Assembly (NCBI RefSeq): GCF_003478035.1 | Contig: NZ_QUEP01000015.1 | Location: 7,995 to 71,994, forward strand | Origin: Clostridium sp. OF03-18AA | GTDB lineage: Bacteria; Bacillota; Clostridia; Lachnospirales; Lachnospiraceae | Direction of reading: 5' to 3' | DNA length: 64,000 nucleotides | Shown: positions 24,998-33,697 of the stretch, piece after piece | Position numbering within the stretch: position 1 is the stretch's first letter | Layout: every line of letters begins with the position of its first letter | Notes under the pieces: generated by a model | Told to the model about the DNA's origin: nothing | Databases searched by the model: none | Seen by the model: the letters and a program-made list of their open reading frames with translations, nothing else | Position numbers and translations under genes: made by a program

Positions 24998-26344
24998 ATG
25001 TGGAAGAATCAAAATATCGCTAAAAAGGCACGGTCGTGGGCCGGCAAATGGACCAGACCGACAGAAAAGATGGAGAGAAAGCGCGGTGCGTCCCTGATTG
25101 TGCAGCTCTGTCTGGGAGCGTTCCTGTTTTTTTCGGCTGCAGTTCCCGGAAATTATCCGTATGCGGAACACAGCGGGAGTCAGGCTGGTCAGCCTGCGCT
25201 GGAATCGGCGGCAGCGCAGCCGGAGACAGATCCTCTCCTTCTGAACTCCCGTGCCGCTGTTTTGCTGGACGGCGATACGGGGCGCGTTCTGTACGGAAAA
25301 AACGAGACGGAAGTCCTTCCGATGGCCAGTACCACGAAGATCATGACCTGTATTCTGGCGCTGGAAAACGCCGGGCCGGACACGGAAGTTCTGATCTCAG
25401 ACCGCGCAGCATCGATGCCGGAGGTAAAGCTGCATGTGAGAAAAGGGGAAAGATACCGCCTGAGAGATCTCCTGTATTCCATGATGCTGGAATCCCACAA
25501 TGATTCCGCCGCAGCGATCGCTGAGGCCGTTGGGGGCAGTGTGGAAGATTTCGCAGATATGATGAATCGGAAAGCGGCGGAACTCGGGTGTGAGGATACA
25601 TATTTTCTGACACCCAACGGACTGGACGCGAAGGAGAGGAAAAGCGGAAAGATCCATTCCACAACGGCGGCAGATCTGGCGCGGATCCTCAGATACGGGA
25701 TCCTGTTTTCTCCGGCAAAGGAGGAATTTCTTGCCATCACAAGAGCACCGTCCCATACGTTTTCAGATCTCTCCGGCGATAGAAGCTTTTCCTGTATGAA
25801 CCACAATGCTCTTCTGACATCCATGGCGGGTGCGGTCTGCGGAAAGACCGGATTTACGGGAAAAGCAGGGTATTGTTATGTGGGGGCGGTAAAAAAAGGA
25901 GAAAAATTATTGATTGCAGCACTGTTAGGCTGCGGATGGCCACCCCATAAGACATACAAGTGGCAGGATATGAGGAAGCTTGTGACATATGGGGAGGAAA
26001 ATTTTGAATATCAGGAGATCGAAAAACAGGGGCTTGGGAAATCTGCGGTGATTTCAGTGGAAAACGGTGTAATGCCGGAGGTGAAGATTCGGATCGAGAA
26101 TGGGAGTGCAGATGAGAAAACACTCCGTGTCCTGCTGGGGAAAGATGAAAAAATCCGGGTGAGAACGAAGATAGCAAAGGCTGTGGATGCACCGGTGAAG
26201 GAGGGCATGCCGGTGGGGCAGAGAGATTATATGATCGATGGGATTATTCTGGACAGTGATCCGGTGGTGACAGACGGGAAGGTTGACCGGTGGGATTTTG
26301 GATATGCAGAGAGGATCGTGATGATGAAGTTCTGGCTCTACTGA
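24998..26344 (+). CDS. D-alanyl-D-alanine carboxypeptidase (DacA/PBP5-type, S11)
   Basis: A 448-residue low-molecular-weight penicillin-binding protein. A membrane/signal helix near residues 34-50 exports it; the catalytic motifs are STTK (SxxK), SHN (SxN) and KTG. A C-terminal beta domain (about 350-430) ends in a hydrophobic VMMKFWLY tail rather than a clear amphipathic anchor. It trims peptidoglycan stem peptides; clostridia carry several copies, some spore-specific. The long basic N-terminus before the helix makes the ATG at 25070 an alternative start. No gene follows within 165 bases. Confidence 0.9.
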   Translation: MWKNQNIAKKARSWAGKWTRPTEKMERKRGASLIVQLCLGAFLFFSAAVPGNYPYAEHSGSQAGQPALESAAAQPETDPLLLNSRAAVLLDGDTGRVLYGKNETEVLPMASTTKIMTCILALENAGPDTEVLISDRAASMPEVKLHVRKGERYRLRDLLYSMMLESHNDSAAAIAEAVGGSVEDFADMMNRKAAELGCEDTYFLTPNGLDAKERKSGKIHSTTAADLARILRYGILFSPAKEEFLAITRAPSHTFSDLSGDRSFSCMNHNALLTSMAGAVCGKTGFTGKAGYCYVGAVKKGEKLLIAALLGCGWPPHKTYKWQDMRKLVTYGEENFEYQEIEKQGLGKSAVISVENGVMPEVKIRIENGSADEKTLRVLLGKDEKIRVRTKIAKAVDAPVKEGMPVGQRDYMIDGIILDSDPVVTDGKVDRWDFGYAERIVMMKFWLY

Positions 26345-26408
26345 CATTGGTCGCGAACAGTAACGTTCTGGCAGTAACATGTGATGGGAATCCTGTTATC
26401 ATACATAC

Positions 26409-26436
26409 TTGAATTATAGGGAAATCCTGTTATACT
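26409..26436 (+). promoter_or_regulatory. Sigma-A promoter of the HD-domain gene
   Basis: TTGAAT (26409-26414), 16-base spacer, TATACT (26431-26436), 75 bases before the ATG at 26512. Confidence 0.65.
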
Positions 26437-26511
26437 GATAGAAAAGAAAATTGGTAACTGCAAGGGTACCGGACAGTTACTGAAAATCTATCAGTACGGA
26501 GGCATAAAAGC

Positions 26512-27114
26512 ATGCAGACAAAACTTACAAGAGAGGATGCCATCGAGCTCCTCAGAAAACACAACAAAGAACCGTTCCACATTCTCCACGGACTTACCGT
26601 CGGGGGAGTTTTAAAATGGTACGCGAATGAGCTTGGATATGGGGATGAAGCCGGATTCTGGGAGATCTGCGGAATCCTTCATGATATTGATTTTGAGGAA
26701 TACCCGGAAGAACACTGTCTGATTGCCCCGCGCCTGTTAAAAGAAGGCGGAGCGGAAGACGAGGTGATCCATGCAGTCTGCAGCCACGGATACGGCATCC
26801 ACGAGTGGATCAACGCAAAGCCGGAGCATGAGATGGAGAAAGTCCTCTTTGCGGCAGACGAGTTGACCGGTCTGATCTGGGCGGCAGCGAAGATGCGCCC
26901 TTCAAAGAGCACGAAGGATATGGAAGTATCCAGCTTAAAGAAAAAATTTAAGGATAAGAAGTTTGCGGCCGGATGCTCCAGAGACGTCATCACAAAAGGG
27001 GCGGAAAATCTCGGCTGGGAACTGCCGAAGCTGATGGAGATGACGATCCTCGCCATGAGATCCTGCGAGGACTCTGTTGCGGAAGAGATGAAAGAGATGG
27101 GACTGGCGGAATAA
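26512..27114 (+). CDS. HD-domain phosphohydrolase-like protein
   Basis: A 200-residue soluble protein of the HDIG type. The metal-site histidines and aspartates are seen in HILHGLTVGG, GILHDIDFEEYPEEHC and the CSHGYGIHE segment, with a final Asp in FAADELTGLIWA. This small-HD group is widespread in Firmicutes and usually annotated only as HD hydrolase. ATG follows GGAGG. It is monocistronic with promoter and terminator. Confidence 0.85.
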   Translation: MQTKLTREDAIELLRKHNKEPFHILHGLTVGGVLKWYANELGYGDEAGFWEICGILHDIDFEEYPEEHCLIAPRLLKEGGAEDEVIHAVCSHGYGIHEWINAKPEHEMEKVLFAADELTGLIWAAAKMRPSKSTKDMEVSSLKKKFKDKKFAAGCSRDVITKGAENLGWELPKLMEMTILAMRSCEDSVAEEMKEMGLAE

Positions 27115-27173
27115 AAGCGGAAAGCCTGTGAGATGGAGTACGGACAGGAAACTTAACAGAGAAATAACAAGTG

Positions 27174-27209
27174 AAAACCTGAGAAGCTTTTTGGGCTCCT
27201 CAGGTTTTT
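27174..27209 (+). terminator. Terminator between converging HD and NusG-II genes
   Basis: Perfect 10-bp stem (27174-27183 with 27199-27208) with A- and T-runs on each side; usable from both strands. Confidence 0.88.
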
Positions 27210-27262
27210 AAGCTGGTGGGAAAACTTTTCTATCGTCCGGTCGGGTTTTCCTCCCGGTCCTG

Positions 27263-27637
27263 TCATTTCACGCTCTTGATCTGTGCGGTCATTTTGTTCG
27301 GCAGGCAGACGATGATCTCGCCGTCCATATGGATCTTCCCCTGGTGAACGCAGATCTTATCGGGGCAGGTCGCTTCGGAGACCCAGACTTCCCCGTCTTT
27401 GATGATCAGATGGTTTGTGCCGCCGGATACACCATCGATCGTGAGTTCCTGATCTTTTGCGAGATCGAGTGTCTCGACGACGTTTCCGTCGACAGAGATC
27501 TCGACGACTTCTGCCGGGCTCTTATGCATCAGCTTTGTCCCGAGAAACAGAAGAGCGGCAGCCGCAAGGACCACGGCGATCAGGATCAGGTCCTGTTTCT
27601 TAAAAAGTGTGTGTTTCATGTCTTTATTTTCTGTCAT
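27263..27637 (-). CDS. NusG domain II-containing extracytoplasmic protein
   Basis: A 124-residue protein with one N-terminal membrane helix (about residues 15-35) and an external beta domain ending in SEATCPDKICVHQGKIH. This is the NusG_II family, unrelated in function to the transcription factor NusG; it recurs next to ApbE and Gx transporters in Firmicutes. The two cysteines suggest redox or metal binding. ATG at 27637 follows AGGAGA; the upstream TTG at 27658 is less likely. It follows apbE in the same direction after about 70 bases, so the two are an operon. Confidence 0.88.
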   Translation of the reverse strand: MTENKDMKHTLFKKQDLILIAVVLAAAALLFLGTKLMHKSPAEVVEISVDGNVVETLDLAKDQELTIDGVSGGTNHLIIKDGEVWVSEATCPDKICVHQGKIHMDGEIIVCLPNKMTAQIKSVK

Positions 27638-27709
27638 AAAAATCTCCTGAAAACTCAATAACCAATGAGGCTGCAGTGCCTGCGGATCCCGGATGCGCTG
27701 AGCCGGGGA

Positions 27710-28738
27710 TCATTGTTTAATGATAAAGTCTTCCATCCCGTCCGAATAATAAACGTGATAATCCTCATCGATAAAGCATGCATAGATCCCGTCGAGGGAA
27801 TTTGCAAGCTCCAGTCCTTTTTCAAGTCCGAGAGAAAAGCAGGTGGTGGAGAGACCGTCACCGTCCACGGATTCTTCGGAAAGGATCGTCACGGAGATCA
27901 GCCCGTTATCGTAAGGATACCCCGTTGCCGGATTTAAAATATGATGGTAATTTTTTCCGTCAACCTCAAAATGGCGTTCATAGACGCCGGAAGTGACAAC
28001 GGAAAGATCATCGATGCCAAGCACCTCAAAAGTCTCATCGCGGTCCGCAAACGGTTTCTGAAGTCCGATGTGGAACTTGCTCCCATCCGGCTTTTCTCCG
28101 ACGCAGAGAACGTTTCCGCCGAGATTAATGATTGCGCTCTTCACGCCGGCATCCAGAAGCTGATCCTTGATACGGTCGGCGATATATCCCTTCGCGATAG
28201 ATCCGAGATCGATCGTGGTGTCAGGGGAAAGGAACGTCAGGGTGTTTCCGGAGAGGACCAGGTTGTGATAATCCACTTTCGGAATGTCCGCTTCAATGTC
28301 CGCCGCATCCGGGATCACAGCCTCGCCACTCGTGAAGTTCCAGAGGGAGCTCAGCGGTTCGATCGTAATGTCGAAAGCGCCGCCGGACTTTTCGCAGTAT
28401 TCCAGACCTTTCGATAAGAGAGCCGCCATATCGTCGGAAACCGTGACGGTGTCCGTAGTCCGGTGGTTGATCTGATAGAGTTCACTAGTCTCTAACGTCT
28501 TGCTGAAAATGTTTTCATACTCTTTACAAAGTGCCATCGAATCGTCTAAGATAGAGGAGTCGTCAGAATCGTAGAGGGTGATGGTGACGAAGGTGTTGAG
28601 CAGAAAATCGGAACGGCTCAAAGGAGTCTCAGGAGTGAGAAGACCCGGACCGTCACTATTTTGGCATCCACTCAGTGCCATGCCGGAAACGAGAATGAGA
28701 CCGGCGGCACAGATGCTGAAGATTGTTTTTTTGTTCAT
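27710..28738 (-). CDS. apbE: FAD:protein FMN transferase (lipoprotein)
   Basis: A 342-residue ApbE. The signal peptide ends in a lipobox (LSGC, Cys25), so it is anchored on the outer face of the membrane. Family motifs are visible: FDITIEPLSSLWNF, IDLGSIAKGYIADRI, INLGGNVLCVG, then VVTSGVYERHF and HHILNPATGYP, with magnesium-site residues near the end. It transfers FMN from FAD to Thr/Ser of D-x-x-[ST]-G-A-[ST] motifs of exported proteins. A likely local substrate is the protein at 1376-1894. It is divergent from the Gx transporter gene across 139 bases. Confidence 0.95.
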   Translation of the reverse strand: MNKKTIFSICAAGLILVSGMALSGCQNSDGPGLLTPETPLSRSDFLLNTFVTITLYDSDDSSILDDSMALCKEYENIFSKTLETSELYQINHRTTDTVTVSDDMAALLSKGLEYCEKSGGAFDITIEPLSSLWNFTSGEAVIPDAADIEADIPKVDYHNLVLSGNTLTFLSPDTTIDLGSIAKGYIADRIKDQLLDAGVKSAIINLGGNVLCVGEKPDGSKFHIGLQKPFADRDETFEVLGIDDLSVVTSGVYERHFEVDGKNYHHILNPATGYPYDNGLISVTILSEESVDGDGLSTTCFSLGLEKGLELANSLDGIYACFIDEDYHVYYSDGMEDFIIKQ

Positions 28739-28877
28739 ATTTGTACTTCCTGTAATTTGATGGATGATCGTAACTTTCCGATCAATGAGGAGCCGTTACG
28801 CCGGATCCTCATAATATCTGATTTTTTATTCTAACAAACAGACTTTTGAAAGTCAAGAAAGACGAGGGATCGATCCT

Positions 28878-29396
28878 ATGTATCGAGAAAAAAAGGCGAT
28901 AAATATCGCATTGTACGGACTTCTCATCGCACTCGCCATGGTGCTCAGCTTTGTTGAGACGCTGATCCCCATTCCGATCCCGGTCCCGGGCGTAAAGCTT
29001 GGACTCGCGAACCTTGTGACGGTGGTGGGACTTTACCTGATCGGGATCCCCGGAACGATCGCGGTGGCCCTGATCCGCATCGTTCTTGTGGGTTTATCTT
29101 TTGGAAATCCATACAGTATGATCTACGGGCTGTCAGGAAGCTTTCTCAGCCTGTTTGTGATGGCAATCTTAAAGAAAACGGGAAAACTCTCCCAGATCGG
29201 TATCAGCGTCCTCGGTGGCATCGCCCACAACATCGGTCAGATCACATTCGCAGCTGTCATTGTCCAGACAGCAGGCGTATTTTACTATCTCCCGTTCCTC
29301 CTCGCCGCCGGCTGCATCGCAGGAACCCTGATCGGAGTTGTCGGCGGGATCATTACAGAACGCCTGATGCACGCAATGCGCGGTATAAAAAAATAA
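28878..29396 (+). CDS. Gx transporter family protein (HepI/heptaprenyl synthase component I-like)
   Basis: A 172-residue membrane protein with about five helices. The pattern ETLIPIPIPVPGVKLGLANL followed by Gly-rich helices is that of the Gx transporter family, often labelled heptaprenyl diphosphate synthase component I. It resembles an ECF-type substrate-binding fold, and genomic context with ApbE/NusG-II has suggested flavin or quinone-precursor handling. ATG follows GAGGGATCGATCCT weakly. Divergent to apbE, so both may share control. Confidence 0.85.
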   Translation: MYREKKAINIALYGLLIALAMVLSFVETLIPIPIPVPGVKLGLANLVTVVGLYLIGIPGTIAVALIRIVLVGLSFGNPYSMIYGLSGSFLSLFVMAILKKTGKLSQIGISVLGGIAHNIGQITFAAVIVQTAGVFYYLPFLLAAGCIAGTLIGVVGGIITERLMHAMRGIKK

Positions 29397-29404
29397 AATA
29401 CCGA

Positions 29405-29433
29405 TTGTATTGAGGGGATATTTTTACTATAAT
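29405..29433 (+). promoter_or_regulatory. Sigma-A promoter ahead of the galT leader
   Basis: TTGTAT (29405-29410), 17 bases, TATAAT (29428-29433). Transcription from about 29440 would include the three hairpins in the galT 5' leader. Confidence 0.75.
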
Positions 29434-29473
29434 GAATGGTAACAGGTTGCAGGTGCGCCCGATTGTTTCGGAG

Positions 29474-29576
29474 CATTCTCTCAGGCAAGTTTACTTGTCT
29501 GAGAGAATGATGCGGAATAATCTGGCATAGGGCGACCGCCCTATGCTTCTTGTTTTTCCATCGGAAAAACAAGAAG
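29474..29576 (+). repeat. Three consecutive perfect hairpins in the galT leader
   Basis: Hairpin 1: 16-bp stem 29474-29489 with 29494-29509, one wobble, loop TTTA. Hairpin 2: 29525-29533 with 29538-29546, loop GACC. Hairpin 3: 14 bp perfect, 29546-29559 with 29563-29576, loop ATC. GTGCGCC (29453-29459) and GCGCAC (29578-29583) flank them and could close the whole set. No T-run follows, so they are not ordinary terminators. The gap between the Gx and galT genes is otherwise empty. Confidence 0.85.
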
Positions 29577-29647
29577 AGCGCACAAAAACCAGCCAATCAA
29601 CTATCATGCAAGCTAACATATAACCGCAAAATCGGAGGGGATACATC

Positions 29648-31144
29648 ATGATTGAAATGTCAGTAAAAAAACTGGTACAGTATGGAAAAGAAACAGGCCT
29701 GATCGAAAAAGAAGACGAGATCTACGCCAGAAACCAGATCCTGGAAGTTCTCGGCATGGATGAATATGAAGAGCCTGGCGAGATCGTGGGGACGATCAGC
29801 CTGGAAGATACCTTAAATGAGCTGACCGATTACGCGGCAGAACACGGGATCCTTGAAAACAACAGCGTTGTGTACCGGGATCTCTTTGATACGCGGCTCA
29901 TGAACTGCCTGATGCCGCGCCCGAGTGAGGTCGTAAAAAAGTTCCACAGTGAATATGAAAAGTCCCCGGAGGATGCGACCGGTTATTTCTATAAACTGAG
30001 TCAGGATTCCAACTATATCCGCCGTTACCGCGTCTGTAAAGATCTGAAGTGGATCACAAAGACAGAGTATGGGGATCTCGATATCACGGTAAACCTCTCC
30101 AAACCGGAGAAAGATCCGAAAGCGATCGCAGCTGCAAAGAACATGAAACAGAGCGGATATCCGAAATGCCTGCTCTGCATGGAGAACGTCGGCTATGCGG
30201 GCCGCGTCAATCATCCGGCGAGAAACAACCACAGGATCATCCCGCTGACTTTAAACGGGGAGAACTGGGGATTCCAGTATTCTCCGTATGTCTATTATAA
30301 TGAGCACTGCATCGTCTTCAACGGAAAACATACGCCGATGAAGATCGACCGGAACACATTTAAGAAATTATTTGATTTCGTCACGATGTTCCCGCACTAT
30401 TTCCTGGGATCCAATGCGGATCTCCCGATCGTTGGCGGTTCCATCCTGACCCACGACCATTTCCAGGGCGGAAGATATACCTTTGCAATGGCGAAGGCGC
30501 CGGTGGAAAAGAGTTTTACAGTCAATGGATTCGAGGATGTGGAAGCCGGGATCGTAAAATGGCCGATGTCCGTGATCCGGATCCGTGGGGAAAAGAAAGA
30601 GCGGCTGATCGATCTTGCAGACAAGATCCTGACTGCATGGCGCGGATACACAGATGCGGATGCGGATATTTATGCGGATACAAACGGAGAACCGCACAAC
30701 ACGATCACCCCGATCGCGAGATTCCGCGATGGGAAGTTTGAGCTGGACCTGGTGCTCAGAAATAACCGCACCACCGAGGACCGCCCGCTCGGCCTGTTCC
30801 ATCCGAACCCGAAGCTGCATCACATTAAAAAAGAGAACATCGGACTGATCGAAGTCATGGGTCTTGCGGTCCTTCCGTCAAGACTGAAAGAAGAGCTTGC
30901 CCTGCTCGCAGCTTATATTGTAGAAGGAAAAGATATCCGCAGCGAAGAGTCGATCGCGAAACATGCGGACTGGGTGGAGGAATTCCTTCCGAAATACGAG
31001 AAGATCACAAAAGACAATGTGATGGAGATCCTGCAGGATGAGGTCGGTCATGTATTTGCGAATGTTCTGGAGGATGCCGGTGTCTATAAACGCACAGAGG
31101 CAGGCCGGGAGGCATTCGGAAGGTTTATCGCGTCCCTGAACTGA
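29648..31144 (+). CDS. galT: UDP-glucose--hexose-1-phosphate uridylyltransferase (class 2)
   Basis: A 498-residue GalT of the Firmicutes-type class 2. The Leloir step transfers UMP from UDP-glucose to galactose-1-phosphate. The class-2 motifs CLLCMENVGYAGRVNHPARNN, broken here to its core GYAGRVNHPARNNHR, and GGSILTHDHFQGG with the catalytic His-x-His are present. Length is standard. ATG follows GGAGGGG. galK and galE are not adjacent, which is unusual for a gal gene; control may run through the hairpin leader. Confidence 0.95.
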   Translation: MIEMSVKKLVQYGKETGLIEKEDEIYARNQILEVLGMDEYEEPGEIVGTISLEDTLNELTDYAAEHGILENNSVVYRDLFDTRLMNCLMPRPSEVVKKFHSEYEKSPEDATGYFYKLSQDSNYIRRYRVCKDLKWITKTEYGDLDITVNLSKPEKDPKAIAAAKNMKQSGYPKCLLCMENVGYAGRVNHPARNNHRIIPLTLNGENWGFQYSPYVYYNEHCIVFNGKHTPMKIDRNTFKKLFDFVTMFPHYFLGSNADLPIVGGSILTHDHFQGGRYTFAMAKAPVEKSFTVNGFEDVEAGIVKWPMSVIRIRGEKKERLIDLADKILTAWRGYTDADADIYADTNGEPHNTITPIARFRDGKFELDLVLRNNRTTEDRPLGLFHPNPKLHHIKKENIGLIEVMGLAVLPSRLKEELALLAAYIVEGKDIRSEESIAKHADWVEEFLPKYEKITKDNVMEILQDEVGHVFANVLEDAGVYKRTEAGREAFGRFIASLN

Positions 31145-31427
31145 AGATCCTGCGGACGCATATGCAGAATGGGAGTGAATCACTGCGATCACGTTACATT
31201 TTCCTTAATATTTTCATAAATGTAAGGACGGTGTCTCGCCAAGCGCAGGAAAATATGTTATACTTGATAACTGTTTAACGAGAATCAGCAGAAATTCTCC
31301 TGTCGCTGCCGGTGGTGAGGAGAGTGGAAGATGAGAAACTCAACGGCAGCGGCGGCAGAGAAAAATCAAAAGGAACGGTCTTTTCAGCAGCCTGTATCTG
31401 ATGCCGGAACGTGAAAAGGAGACTGAC

Positions 31428-31850
31428 ATGTTAAATGAGGAGAAGATCCGTCTGATGACGGGGATCGCCATGTTTGAAAAGAAAATGATGAAGGAATCCA
31501 TTCCTGCGAACCGGTATTTTAAGAGCGATTATGTGGGAAGCCACCTGATCCGGTCGTTTATCGCGTATTCACTGACCGTCTGCCTGTGCCTGATGCTATG
31601 GGTCCTTTACCGTTTTGATGATCTGATCAATGCGATGGCAGTCGACGATCTGCTTTCACTTGGTGCACGCCTTGTATTTTACTATGTGGCAGGACTTCTC
31701 GCATATCTTGTCGTGACCTGGAAGATCTATTCGAGACGCTATGATGAGGCGGTGGGAAAACTGAAGATCTACCAGGCAAAACTCCGGCGGCTGGATAAAA
31801 AGTACAACCAGCAGGGAGTGAAGGAAAACGGGGAGGAAAAGAGTAAGTGA
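31428..31850 (+). CDS. Conserved membrane protein upstream of cdaA (140 aa), unknown
   Basis: Start at 31428 follows AAAGGAG. The product has a soluble head (1-40), two hydrophobic helices (about 45-68 and 78-100) and a basic coiled-coil-like tail (KLKIYQAKLRRLDKKYNQQ). It overlaps the next gene by GTGA and precedes the diadenylate cyclase module. I do not recognise a named family; this gene pair occurs before cdaA in Lachnospiraceae-like genomes. The 31145-31427 gap holds a possible 27-codon ORF at 31331 and an inverted repeat, but nothing I can name. Confidence 0.75.
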   Translation: MLNEEKIRLMTGIAMFEKKMMKESIPANRYFKSDYVGSHLIRSFIAYSLTVCLCLMLWVLYRFDDLINAMAVDDLLSLGARLVFYYVAGLLAYLVVTWKIYSRRYDEAVGKLKIYQAKLRRLDKKYNQQGVKENGEEKSK

Positions 31851-32809
31851 TCGGACTTTTAGTATTTAAGGAAAAACTGAAACAATTTTATGGGAAATAT
31901 AATATTTACATCGTACCGGTCGTAAGATTTCTGGTAGGATTTCTCACCTTCTGGCTGATCAATGCGAATGTGGGATTTATGACAAAGCTGAAAAATCCGC
32001 TGATCCCGGTGGTAATGGGACTGATCGCCTCCTTTATCCCGTACGGAGTGACTGCGTTTTTAGCCGGGATCTTTATCCTGATTCATGTTTCCCAGGTGTC
32101 TCTGGAGATCGCCCTGATCATCTTTGTATTCATGCTCGCGGTTACTGTCCTTTACTATGGTTTCCGCCCGGGGGACGGATATCTTCTGCTCCTGACTCCG
32201 CTGCTGTTTTTCCTGCGGATCCCGTATGTGGTCCCGCTCGTCGTAGGTCTTTCCGGAAGTCTGGTCTCGATCGTTCCGGTGTGCTGTGGTGTCTGCATTT
32301 ACTATATCCTGATGTATTTAAAGCAGAATGCGGGGACACTGACCGGAAGCTCCATGACGGAGATGGCGGACCGTTTTATCCAGATCGTAAAAAATGTGTT
32401 CGGAAATGAACTCATGTGGGTCATGGTGGCTGCGTTTGCCGCTGCGATCCTTGTCGTGCTCATTATCAAAAATCTCTCGGTGGATTATTCCTGGTCCATC
32501 GCCATCGTTGCAGGAGTGATCACCCAGCTTGCTGTGATCTTTGTGGGAGATTTCAACTTCAATCTTCCGGTATCTGCCGGTTCCATGATCTTTGGGATCG
32601 TTGTCTCGGTGGTGATCGCCCTGATCTACCAGTTCTTTGTATTCGCAGTGGATTATACGAGAACAGAGTATCTGCAGTATGAAGATGATGATTACTATTA
32701 TTATGTAAAAGCTGTCCCGAAGCTCACGGTGTCCGCACCGGACGTAAAGGTACAGCGGATCTATTCGAGAAAAAACGTGAGACGCGAGAAAAATGAAACG
32801 CGTGAATAA
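31847..32809 (+). CDS. Polytopic membrane protein upstream of cdaA, unknown
   Basis: A 320-residue protein with about nine hydrophobic helices and a long acidic then basic C-terminal cytosolic tail (residues about 265-320, with a Tyr-rich QYEDDDYYYYVK). The GTG start overlaps the preceding stop. It is followed 18 bases later by cdaA, so the four genes to ybbR look like one transcript. The tail and position suggest a link to cyclic-di-AMP or to peptidoglycan, but no function can be assigned. Confidence 0.8.
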   Translation: MIGLLVFKEKLKQFYGKYNIYIVPVVRFLVGFLTFWLINANVGFMTKLKNPLIPVVMGLIASFIPYGVTAFLAGIFILIHVSQVSLEIALIIFVFMLAVTVLYYGFRPGDGYLLLLTPLLFFLRIPYVVPLVVGLSGSLVSIVPVCCGVCIYYILMYLKQNAGTLTGSSMTEMADRFIQIVKNVFGNELMWVMVAAFAAAILVVLIIKNLSVDYSWSIAIVAGVITQLAVIFVGDFNFNLPVSAGSMIFGIVVSVVIALIYQFFVFAVDYTRTEYLQYEDDDYYYYVKAVPKLTVSAPDVKVQRIYSRKNVRREKNETRE

Positions 32810-32827
32810 TTGTACGGAGGTAACAAA

Positions 32828-33697
32828 ATGACAGAATTTCTTGGGAATATGTATTCCTGGTTTACATTTATTCCGAAGATCACATTGTCGAATCTTTTTG
32901 AAATTCTGATCCTCACAGTCCTGATCTATGAAGTCCTTTTGTGGGTAAAGTCGACGAGAGCAGGAGTGCTGCTGCGGGGTGGTATGATCATTGTCGGATT
33001 CTATCTGCTGGCGGCGATGTTCCATCTGAATACGATCACCTGGATCATCAACCATATGGGCCAGCTCGTATTGACGGCTCTCATCATTATCTTCCAGCCG
33101 GAACTCCGGAAAGCGCTGGAGCAGCTCGGAAGCAAAAACATCATCACAGATCTTTTTATTTCCGAGAATTCCAGACTCCAGGAGGGATATACGGAAAAGA
33201 CCGTAAACGAGATTACACGCGCTGCCTTCGAGATGGGAAAAGTAAAGACAGGAGCGCTGATCGTGATCGAGCGCGACACTCCGCTTCCGGAGATCGAGCG
33301 AACAGGGATCCCGGTGGACGGGATCGTGACGAGCCAGCTTCTGATCAATATTTTTGAGCATAATACGCCGCTTCACGATGGAGCGATCATTATCCGCGGA
33401 AACCGTGTGACCTCTGCGACCTGTTACCTGCCGCTTTCTGATAACCTCAGCATCAGTAAGGATCTCGGAACGAGACACCGCGCAGCTCTGGGGATCAGTG
33501 AGAGCACGGACAGTCTGACGGTGGTCGTATCGGAGGAGACCGGACGGGTATCGCTGGCAGAACGCGGAAGTTTAAGAAGGATCAACAGTCCGGAAGAGCT
33601 GAAACTTGCGATCGCTGCGAAGCCGCAGGAGGAGACTGTATCCGGCCCGTTCAAACTTCTGAAGGGATGGCATAAAAATGAAAGAAAAGCAGAATAA
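32828..33697 (+). CDS. cdaA: Diadenylate cyclase CdaA
   Basis: A 289-residue membrane enzyme making cyclic-di-AMP from two ATP. Three N-terminal helices (about 20-95) lead to the DAC domain with the catalytic DGA (LHDGAIII) and RHRAA (GTRHRAALGISE) motifs. ATG at 32828 follows ACGGAGG. The next gene, encoding the YbbR/CdaR regulator, starts 20 bases before its stop, the conserved cdaA-cdaR arrangement; glmM, the usual third partner, is not here. Confidence 0.96.
   Translation: MTEFLGNMYSWFTFIPKITLSNLFEILILTVLIYEVLLWVKSTRAGVLLRGGMIIVGFYLLAAMFHLNTITWIINHMGQLVLTALIIIFQPELRKALEQLGSKNIITDLFISENSRLQEGYTEKTVNEITRAAFEMGKVKTGALIVIERDTPLPEIERTGIPVDGIVTSQLLINIFEHNTPLHDGAIIIRGNRVTSATCYLPLSDNLSISKDLGTRHRAALGISESTDSLTVVVSEETGRVSLAERGSLRRINSPEELKLAIAAKPQEETVSGPFKLLKGWHKNERKAE

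Noticed and set aside
32318..33478. 386-residue minus-strand open frame across the cdaA region
   Set aside because: Antisense to cdaA and the upstream membrane gene; its His/Asp/Arg-rich content is what reverse-complement coding gives.
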